In this document: in pieces, positions 38,583 through 45,249 of the stretch
Position numbering within the stretch: the first letter of the stretch is position 1
Layout of the letters: each line of letters starts with the position of its first letter
NCBI GenBank assembly: GCA_016716475.1
Contig: JADJWG010000004.1
Span: 434,001-498,000, forward strand
Reading direction: 5' to 3'
Length of the DNA stretch: 64,000 nt
Source: Phycisphaerales bacterium
GTDB lineage: Bacteria > Planctomycetota > Phycisphaerae > UBA1845 > Fen-1342
Position numbers and translations under genes: made by a program
The notes under the pieces: model-generated
The model's database searches: none
What the model was told of the DNA's origin: nothing
Seen by the model: only the letters and a program-made list of their open reading frames with translations

Positions 38583-39676
38583 TGTCGACGGAACGCGCGC
38601 TGCCGCCACCGTCCCTGTTCGCCCGTCCCTGCGCGGCGCTGGTTCGTAGCACCACCATGTTGGCGTTGGGGGCGCTGCTGGCCGGTTGCCAGGTCACACC
38701 GGGCCCCATCTTCCCGCCGGTGGATCCGCCCCTGGTGTGGCCGGCACCGCCGGAGACGCCCCGGATTCGCTACGTGGGCACGCTCACCGGGGAGGAGAGT
38801 CTCGGCGCCCAGCCCGGTTTCTGGGAAACCATTGGCGCGGCGGTCACCGGGCTGCGGCCGCGAGCGGTGTTCGTGAAGCCGGCAGCGGTTGCCGTGGCTG
38901 GAGAGCGCGTCTTCGTCGCCGACACCGGCGCCGCGGTGGTCCATGTGCTAAACCTCGCAACGCGCGAGTACCTGTTCGTCCGGGGCGACCCGGAGGATCC
39001 CCTGCGCGTTCCGATCGCGCTGGCCATCGTGGGGGGCGAAGTAGCGGTCGTGGACCGTGTACGGGCCGCGGTTGAATTCTTCACCCCGGACGGCCGCTGG
39101 TTGCGCACGGCGCGCTGGCCGGAGATCACGGCGCCGGTTGCCATCGCGGCCGGACCGCCGGAGGGGCCGCGTTTCTGGCTCGCAGATGCCCAGGCACACG
39201 CGGTCTTTGCGGTTGCCGCGAACGGGAGCGTGCAGGCGTTCGGGGCACGTGGTCTGGCGCCGGGTGAGTTCAATTTCCCGATCGCGCTCGCGTTTCAGCC
39301 GGCAGTGGGCCTGGTCGTCGCGGACGCCATGAACTTCCGCATTCAGACACTCGCGCCGGACGGTACCCCCCGGAGCCGTTTTGGGCGCAAAGGTGACGCG
39401 GCCGGTGACTTGGCGCTGCCGCGCGGGGTGGCGGTGGATGCCGGTGGGCACATTTATGTACTGGACAATCAGTTCGAAAACGTGCAAGTTTTTGACCGTG
39501 AAGGACGGCTGCTGCTGGCCTGGGGCCAGGGCGGAGCGGCGGCGGGCGAGTTTTCGCTGCCGTCGGGTCTCGTGATCGACGCGCGCGACCGGATCTGGAT
39601 CGCAGACAGTGCCAATCGCCGCGTTCAGGTATTCGAATTTCTGCCGGAGGGCACGGCATGGCCCGCTTCGCCCTGA
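38582..39676 (+). CDS. NHL beta-propeller lipoprotein
   Basis: 364 residues. The ATG shares one base with the barrel gene's stop (TGATG), so translation is coupled. The signal ends with the lipobox LLAGC. The mature part is a six-bladed NHL-type propeller: KPAAVAVAGERVFVADT, LPRGVAVDAGGHIYVLD and LPSGLVIDARDRIWIAD show the repeat. It has no haem motifs, unlike the fused NHL-cytochrome of the other operon. It is probably a structural or docking subunit of the conduit at the outer membrane. Confidence 0.88.
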   Translation: MSTERALPPPSLFARPCAALVRSTTMLALGALLAGCQVTPGPIFPPVDPPLVWPAPPETPRIRYVGTLTGEESLGAQPGFWETIGAAVTGLRPRAVFVKPAAVAVAGERVFVADTGAAVVHVLNLATREYLFVRGDPEDPLRVPIALAIVGGEVAVVDRVRAAVEFFTPDGRWLRTARWPEITAPVAIAAGPPEGPRFWLADAQAHAVFAVAANGSVQAFGARGLAPGEFNFPIALAFQPAVGLVVADAMNFRIQTLAPDGTPRSRFGRKGDAAGDLALPRGVAVDAGGHIYVLDNQFENVQVFDREGRLLLAWGQGGAAAGEFSLPSGLVIDARDRIWIADSANRRVQVFEFLPEGTAWPASP

Positions 39677-41364
39677 TCCTGTTTGTTTCGCTGCTCCTCG
39701 CGGTGACGGCTGCGTGGGCAGACGACAGTGTGCTGAATTCCAAGCATGATCTTTCGGTCTTCGGGCCGGGTCCGGTGCGGGCGCTGGAGGAAGACCAGGT
39801 CTGCATCTTCTGCCATGCCCCGCACAATGCGAGCCCGGTGGCGCCGCTGTGGAACCGGCACAATCCGACCACGCACTACCGTATCTACCGCAGTACATCT
39901 TTGGACGCACGCGTTGATCAGCCCGGTCCGGCCAGCAAGTTGTGCCTGAGTTGTCACGACGGCAGCATCGCTTTGGGGCTGACCCTGGATCGGCCACTGA
40001 CCCAACCGATCCCGATGACGCACCTGTACATGCCGAGCGGACCATCAGATCTGACGAATGACCTGTCCGACGATCACCCGATCGGCTTCCGCTACGACCG
40101 TGCCCTGTCGAACCGCGACCCGCAGTTGCGGCCGGTGGAATTGGTGGATTCCCGGATTGTGCTGGGGCGCCGGGGCGAGGTGGAGTGCACGGCCTGCCAC
40201 GACCCGCACAACAACGAACTGGGCAACTTCCTGCGCATCACGGAGCGCGAGGGGGCGCTGTGCCTGAGCTGCCACGACCTGCGCGGTTGGCGGCTCAGCG
40301 CGCATGCCCTGAGCGCGCGCAGCGTGCCGATGACCGTGACGCATGGCGAGAAACTGCCCTTTCGCTCGCTGGCGGACAACGCCTGTGCGGCCTGCCACGT
40401 ATCGCACAGTGCGCCGCACCGGGAACAACTGTTGTATGACCGGCCGTCGCAACTCTGCTTGAATTGTCACGACGGAATCGGTGGTTCCAACATCCTGACG
40501 GTTGCCGGGCAGCGCAGTGGCCACCGTGTCGATCGGCGGCGGGCGCACCGCTCCTCGCCGGAGTGGCGGCCGGGCAATACCGGTCATGTCGAATGCACAG
40601 ACTGCCACAATCCGCACGCGGTGCAGCAGGACGTGCTGACGGCCGCACGGCGGTTTGGGGCGGATGGGCCGTTCGTGCCGGGGGCGATGGCGGAGGTGCC
40701 GGGCATCAGCATCACGGGGGCGGAGGTGGAGCGGGCGCGCTTCTATTATGAGGTGTGTTTCCGCTGCCACGCGGATTGGCCCGCGCTGGTGCCGAACCGG
40801 ATCATCCGGGCGCGGGATGCCGGCGGGAATGTGCGGCGACAGTTTCTTCCCACGGCGGCGTCGGCGCATCCGGTGGCTTTTCCGGCACGGAACAGCGCAG
40901 AGGTGCCGAGTTTGCGGCCGGAGTACCGCGGACAGGCGTTTGTCAGTTGCCAGGACTGCCATAACAACCCGGATGCGCGGGATGTGGGCGGATCGGAGGC
41001 GGCGGGGCCGCACACTTCACGGTTCGAGCCGTTACTGGTGGCACGGTACGAGACTCGGGACTTCACGATCGAATCTCAGCAGGCGTACGACTTGTGCTAC
41101 AAGTGCCATGACCGGAATTCGATCCTGAACGACGAGAGCTTCGCGTTCCACAACCTGCACGTCGTACGCAGCCGGACGCCCTGCAGCGCCTGTCATACCG
41201 CGCACGGCGTGAGCGGCAGCCCGACGGAACACAGTCACCTGATCAACTTCGATACGGCGATTGTAGGTGGTGAGCGGCGGTTCATTGACCTGGGCCGCTT
41301 CAAGGGATCATGCACGCTGACGTGCCACGGGGTGCGGCACATGAACTTCACGTACGGGGAATGA
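39658..41364 (+). CDS. Multihaem cytochrome c with 11 CxxCH motifs and one CX3CH
   Basis: 568 residues; ATG 39658 overlaps the preceding gene by 19 nt. The signal peptide is LILFVSLLLAVTAAWA. The eleven standard motifs are CIFCH, CLSCH, CTACH, CLSCH, CAACH, CLNCH, CTDCH, CFRCH, CQDCH, CYKCH and CSACH. A twelfth, CTLTCH at residues 552-557, has three residues between the cysteines, a variant seen in a few cytochromes. Several motifs are followed by DPH, NPH or APH, typical of doubled-CXXCH cytochromes. As the last gene of the operon it is the likely wire running through or beside the barrel. Confidence 0.92.
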   Translation: MARFALILFVSLLLAVTAAWADDSVLNSKHDLSVFGPGPVRALEEDQVCIFCHAPHNASPVAPLWNRHNPTTHYRIYRSTSLDARVDQPGPASKLCLSCHDGSIALGLTLDRPLTQPIPMTHLYMPSGPSDLTNDLSDDHPIGFRYDRALSNRDPQLRPVELVDSRIVLGRRGEVECTACHDPHNNELGNFLRITEREGALCLSCHDLRGWRLSAHALSARSVPMTVTHGEKLPFRSLADNACAACHVSHSAPHREQLLYDRPSQLCLNCHDGIGGSNILTVAGQRSGHRVDRRRAHRSSPEWRPGNTGHVECTDCHNPHAVQQDVLTAARRFGADGPFVPGAMAEVPGISITGAEVERARFYYEVCFRCHADWPALVPNRIIRARDAGGNVRRQFLPTAASAHPVAFPARNSAEVPSLRPEYRGQAFVSCQDCHNNPDARDVGGSEAAGPHTSRFEPLLVARYETRDFTIESQQAYDLCYKCHDRNSILNDESFAFHNLHVVRSRTPCSACHTAHGVSGSPTEHSHLINFDTAIVGGERRFIDLGRFKGSCTLTCHGVRHMNFTYGE

Positions 41365-41403
41365 GCGGCCGGCGCAGCACAAGGCCGGTACCCGCGCGGC
41401 CGC
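41365..41403. repeat. Inverted repeat GCGGCCG/CGGCCGC after the cytochrome operon
   Basis: A perfect 7-bp inverted repeat (41365-41371 and 41397-41403) starts at the base after the 12-haem stop, between convergent genes. It may help end transcription, but there is no T-tract. Confidence 0.3.
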
Positions 41404-41451
41404 CTCACCCGATCGGACGCGGGTTCGTCTTGCCCATTCCCTCCGATCTTC

Positions 41452-43248
41452 TTACGCGTAGCTGTGAATGCTCACGATGAAGAAGTTCACATAGAACCAG
41501 TTGAACGTCACCATCGCGCAGCCCGCGATGGAGAGCCAGGCGGTCCAGAGGCCCTTGTTCTTCTGCACCGCGAAGCGCAGGTGGATCAGGATCGCGTAGA
41601 TGATCCAGGTGTTCAGCGCGAAGACCTCCTTCGGATCCCAGCCCCACGGCCGGCCCCAGGAGTAGTCCGCCCACCAGGCGCCGAGGATGATCCCCCCGAC
41701 GAACAGCAGCACGAAGATCATGTTCAGGATGATCAGGTGTGCCATGTCGATGTTGTTCAGCCAGGTCGGGATACTGCTGTGGCGCGTGTCGTCCCCCGGG
41801 GCGCCGCCGGCCATGATGGGCCGCAACGTGCTCGGTCCGCTGCCGAGGGCGAGCGCGCCGCCCTGGTCAAGCGTGGCGGCGGGGGCGGGCGCAAGAGCCG
41901 CGAAGTTCTGCAGTTTCCACCCGTAGAAGCCGCCGAGATAGACGAGCGCGACAACCGCGCCGATGTAGCTCAGTGCGTATGCCGTGATGATCATGACGGT
42001 GTGGATACGAAGCTGGATGTCGTCGAGAATTGCGGGAATCGTGTTGAGCTCGCTGTTGGGCAGAATGTACTGCCCCGAGATGCAGGCCATGAAACCGACC
42101 GCCGCGGCCGCGACCAGCAGCACGCGCGTGCGGTGGAAGCCCTCGACCAGCAGACCGACCACGATGGCGATGACGCTGGCGGCCATGACCGCTTCGAAGA
42201 TATTCGCGACGGGAATGCGGGCAAGGATGTACCAGCGGAGACTCATGCCATAAGTATGAATCCCGAGGCCCAAGAGGGTGAACAGCAGCGTGACGATCCA
42301 AGCCCAGCGCCATTGCGTGACCAGTGCGACCACGCTGAAAAGGACGCCGACGAAGTACAGGATCCAGGCGTAGGTGAACTTACCCTGGGCGTAATAGCGG
42401 GCTTCGGCCTGCCGCTGGCTCAGTGCGGGGTAGACCTGGGCGGAAGCGAGCGCCGGTAACTGCGTCGCGAGTCGCTCCAGGTACTGCTGCACGCGGGTGG
42501 CGTCGCGCTGCATCCAGGCGCTGCGCAGCGAAGCCCACGCGGTGGTGATCTCGAGCGCCTGGGTCGGCGACAGTCCGTCGATCGGGAAACGTGACTCGAC
42601 CGGCAGCGCCGCCCGCGAGAGCCCCAGTTCCCCGAGGTGTGCATCGGTCAGCGAGCCCAGCACGGTCTCGGGTGTGTGCCAGGGCTCCTTCTCGGAACCA
42701 CCCGGCTGGGGCACGATCTGGAGGAACGCGTCCATGTGCATGGCGATGACCTGCGCGTGGCGCGCCCGGCTCGCGGCCGAGCGCTTGCGCGTGTCAGACT
42801 CGATGCGCGTCAGCGCCTGCGTGAAGGCGTCGGCCGACACCTGCCGCAGCGTGAAGCGCTTGTCCTTCAGGATGTCGGTGCGACGCTTCGCCGGGACGAC
42901 ATCCAGCAGGCCGTAGACGACCGACTCGCTCGAAACGCGCACCAGCGGGATGTCCCGATAGGCGTTGCGGTTGAAATTCCATTCGAGCATCGAGCCGACC
43001 GGCGACACACCGGGGAAGTGCTCCCGCCCGGTCATGATGGCCAGCGCCTCGCGTGAAAAGGAATCGAGCGTCTTGTAGCGGTTGCCGTCCTGCACGGCGA
43101 TCAGGCCGGCGCGGCTCCAGTCGATCTGGCTGTCCATGGCCCGCAGCTCGTCCGTGCCGGGGATCGGGTCGGGCTTGCGGCAGCCCGTCAGGCCGGCGGC
43201 CGCCAGCAGCAGTGTCACACAACCCAGTGCAATCAGCTTGGTCTTCAT
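41452..43248 (-). CDS. ccsA: System II cytochrome c biogenesis protein (CcsA/ResC type) with lipoprotein-like N-terminal extension
   Basis: 598 residues from ATG 43248, which has GGAG 7 nt upstream; ATGs at 43254 and 43263 are alternatives. CcsA handles haem and, with ResB/Ccs1, attaches it to CxxCH apocytochromes outside the inner membrane. The C-terminal half (about 285-598) has some eight membrane segments and the haem-handling WWD motif WGRPWGWDPKEVFALN. The first 280 residues are unusual: a lipobox-like LTGC at the N-terminus and a soluble extracytoplasmic helical region absent from typical CcsA. It lies next to its partner resB and the multihaem cytochrome genes, its likely clients. Confidence 0.9.
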   Translation of the reverse strand: MKTKLIALGCVTLLLAAAGLTGCRKPDPIPGTDELRAMDSQIDWSRAGLIAVQDGNRYKTLDSFSREALAIMTGREHFPGVSPVGSMLEWNFNRNAYRDIPLVRVSSESVVYGLLDVVPAKRRTDILKDKRFTLRQVSADAFTQALTRIESDTRKRSAASRARHAQVIAMHMDAFLQIVPQPGGSEKEPWHTPETVLGSLTDAHLGELGLSRAALPVESRFPIDGLSPTQALEITTAWASLRSAWMQRDATRVQQYLERLATQLPALASAQVYPALSQRQAEARYYAQGKFTYAWILYFVGVLFSVVALVTQWRWAWIVTLLFTLLGLGIHTYGMSLRWYILARIPVANIFEAVMAASVIAIVVGLLVEGFHRTRVLLVAAAAVGFMACISGQYILPNSELNTIPAILDDIQLRIHTVMIITAYALSYIGAVVALVYLGGFYGWKLQNFAALAPAPAATLDQGGALALGSGPSTLRPIMAGGAPGDDTRHSSIPTWLNNIDMAHLIILNMIFVLLFVGGIILGAWWADYSWGRPWGWDPKEVFALNTWIIYAILIHLRFAVQKNKGLWTAWLSIAGCAMVTFNWFYVNFFIVSIHSYA

Positions 43249-43310
43249 CCTCATGCTCCGCATGTGGCGTTCAGTTCTAGGGATACGGCGGTTGGATCGA
43301 TCGCCGTGGC

Positions 43311-44915
43311 TCAGGCGGCCTCCGGGGCGCGCAGCGAAGGTGCTGCGTTCTCGATGACCGCAACACGCTGGCGGCGACGGCGCAGCAGGACCGGCTTGAC
43401 ATAGAAGGCATACAAGCAGCCCAGGGTCACGATGATCCAGCCGATGTTCATCAGCAGCATGCCCTTGCGGTTGCCGACGCCGAGAATCGTCCAGCTCCAG
43501 CCGTCTTCAGCAAAGCCACTCTGGTAAAGCGTCCAACCGGCGATGTTCTGGGTCTCGTTGGTCTGTACCGTGGCGTAATCCACGTGTCCCGCGGGCGACT
43601 GCACGGCGATGTCGCTGTGCCAGCTCTTCACGCTGCGCATGCCCGGGAAGTGATCCACCGTGAGCTTCGTGGCGGTCACGGTGGCACCGAGACTGTGTCG
43701 CTTCCGAGAGTAGATCAGTTGCCAGCGGTCCTGGGTGCCGGGCAGCGTGATCTCGAGCGGCTGGGCTCCGAGATGGGGAAACTGGCTGAACATGACCCAC
43801 TGGGAATCACCCCAGGCCGGCTCGACACCCTCCGGCGAAGAAATGCGTACCCGGATGGCCGAGCTCGACCGCGCGAGCGAGTCCCCGCGCCGTTGACGCA
43901 GCGGCATGAGCACGGGGACATCACGCTGACGACCATCCGTGCCGAGCCGCCGCTGCGTGCCGGTCACGAACGGGACGTAACCCGTAATTTCCACGCGGTA
44001 GGGCAGCTCATTACCGCTTTCGACAACGAGCGGCATGTCCCACCGCTCGAACCACGACGTCCGAATGTCCCAGCCCGCCATTTGGATGCGCGGCCTTGGG
44101 CGGTGGCGGCGGATGGAGTTCCCGTCGCTGTCGAGCAGTTCGCCCTCGGGTCCGATGAGGTAACGCTCGTGGTAGATCGGCAGTTTCGGCACCTGCCGCA
44201 CGATCTCCTGGCCGCTGGCGAGGTGGCGGAAGTAGAGTGTCGCGCCCTGATCGTCATAGAACGTGCGCTCCGGTGGCGACCCTGCCAGCGCGAGTTGCAG
44301 CGTGCCGACGCTCTGCCATGTGCCGCGGTTGTCGTCGAGCGTGACGACTTCCGGCTGGCGGCCGGCGACATGCACGCGCACCGTGGCTCGTTGCGCGACA
44401 TCCAGACCCTCACCCTCTACGCTGAGCACTTCGAGTTGCACCGGCTGCATCTGGTTCGGCAGCAGCCGGGCCCAGGTCGCCCCCGCGTAAGCCGGAAGCC
44501 GACCGAGCACGCCGGCCTGCGGCGCGGTGGTGTCGCGTACCGCGATCAGTGGCGATTGCAGCAACACGTTGCCTTCAATCTTGCTCGAAAAATAGGTCGT
44601 GGCACCCAGCGTCAGGATCAGCAGGCCCAGGTGGGCCGTGACGGACCCCGCATTGACCCAGGTCCAACGCGATCGCACCAGCGTCGTGGTGGCGATGGCC
44701 GCGAAAAAGAGCGCGCAAAGCACCACGAAGAACGGATGCGCGAACGTCTGCATATCCGTCATCTCGACTTCCCACCGGGCGGGGGCGTATGCCGAGAAGA
44801 GCGAACTGTAAACGAGGATCAGCGTCAGTAAGGTGATGCCGAACCAGACGCTCGAAAACAGCCGGACGATGGGGTTCCGGCGGGCCGCTTGTGATGGGGG
44901 CGTGTCGGGCTTCAT
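43311..44915 (-). CDS. resB: System II cytochrome c biogenesis protein (ResB/Ccs1 family)
   Basis: 534 residues. Four predicted membrane segments (three near the N-terminus, for example VWFGITLLTLILVYSSLFS, and one near the C-terminus, MNIGWIIVTLGCLYAFYV) flank a large extracytoplasmic domain, as in ResB/Ccs1. It holds apocytochrome for haem attachment by CcsA. The ccsA gene follows after 62 bp, so they form one operon. A GTATACT promoter lies upstream. Confidence 0.87.
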   Translation of the reverse strand: MKPDTPPSQAARRNPIVRLFSSVWFGITLLTLILVYSSLFSAYAPARWEVEMTDMQTFAHPFFVVLCALFFAAIATTTLVRSRWTWVNAGSVTAHLGLLILTLGATTYFSSKIEGNVLLQSPLIAVRDTTAPQAGVLGRLPAYAGATWARLLPNQMQPVQLEVLSVEGEGLDVAQRATVRVHVAGRQPEVVTLDDNRGTWQSVGTLQLALAGSPPERTFYDDQGATLYFRHLASGQEIVRQVPKLPIYHERYLIGPEGELLDSDGNSIRRHRPRPRIQMAGWDIRTSWFERWDMPLVVESGNELPYRVEITGYVPFVTGTQRRLGTDGRQRDVPVLMPLRQRRGDSLARSSSAIRVRISSPEGVEPAWGDSQWVMFSQFPHLGAQPLEITLPGTQDRWQLIYSRKRHSLGATVTATKLTVDHFPGMRSVKSWHSDIAVQSPAGHVDYATVQTNETQNIAGWTLYQSGFAEDGWSWTILGVGNRKGMLLMNIGWIIVTLGCLYAFYVKPVLLRRRRQRVAVIENAAPSLRAPEAA

Positions 44916-44988
44916 GGGATGCTCATCCGGCGGGGGTTAGACCTGCTACAGCTTCGAGCCACGGTGCGGCTCTGATACACGCGTCATC

Positions 44989-44994
44989 AGTATA
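44989..44994 (-). promoter_or_regulatory. Candidate resB-ccsA promoter (-10 TATACT)
   Basis: The minus strand reads GTATACTGAT, matching the motif upstream of uvrA, the DUF4159 gene and the racemase gene. The leader is about 68 nt before the resB ATG. TTGTCG lies 20 bp further upstream, a long spacer for a -35. Confidence 0.45.
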
Positions 44995-45039
44995 CGGATG
45001 GTGGTACGGGTTCGCGACAAGGAAATCGGTTTTTCGGGA

Positions 45040-45069
45040 TTGAAACCGCACCACAAATCGTCGTATTCT
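45040..45069 (+). promoter_or_regulatory. Candidate promoter of the DNRLRE/HExxH protein gene
   Basis: -35 TTGAAA (45040-45045) and -10 TATTCT (45064-45069) with an 18-bp spacer; the leader is about 175 nt. Confidence 0.5.
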
Positions 45070-45249
45070 TTCCACCCGTGGCAGCCGGTGTTGGTGGCTT
45101 CCAAAGTCGCGCGGCTGCCGTTGACCGGCGCGCGGTGGTACTGCGCCGCCGGACCCCGCCCTTCGTGCGCAGTCTCGGTCCGTTGGATGGCTGAGGTGCG
45201 TAACGTCTCCGCTGCCCTGTGCACCGGATCGCCCGTGAGGAGTTTCCCG

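Larger units (their letters stand above)
44916..45249. other. 334-bp divergent intergenic region with two promoter candidates
   Basis: This separates the resB-ccsA operon from the secreted DNRLRE protein gene. Apart from the two promoter candidates listed separately, nothing else is recognised; the in-frame extension of the rightward gene here has no homology-like character. Confidence 0.6.
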
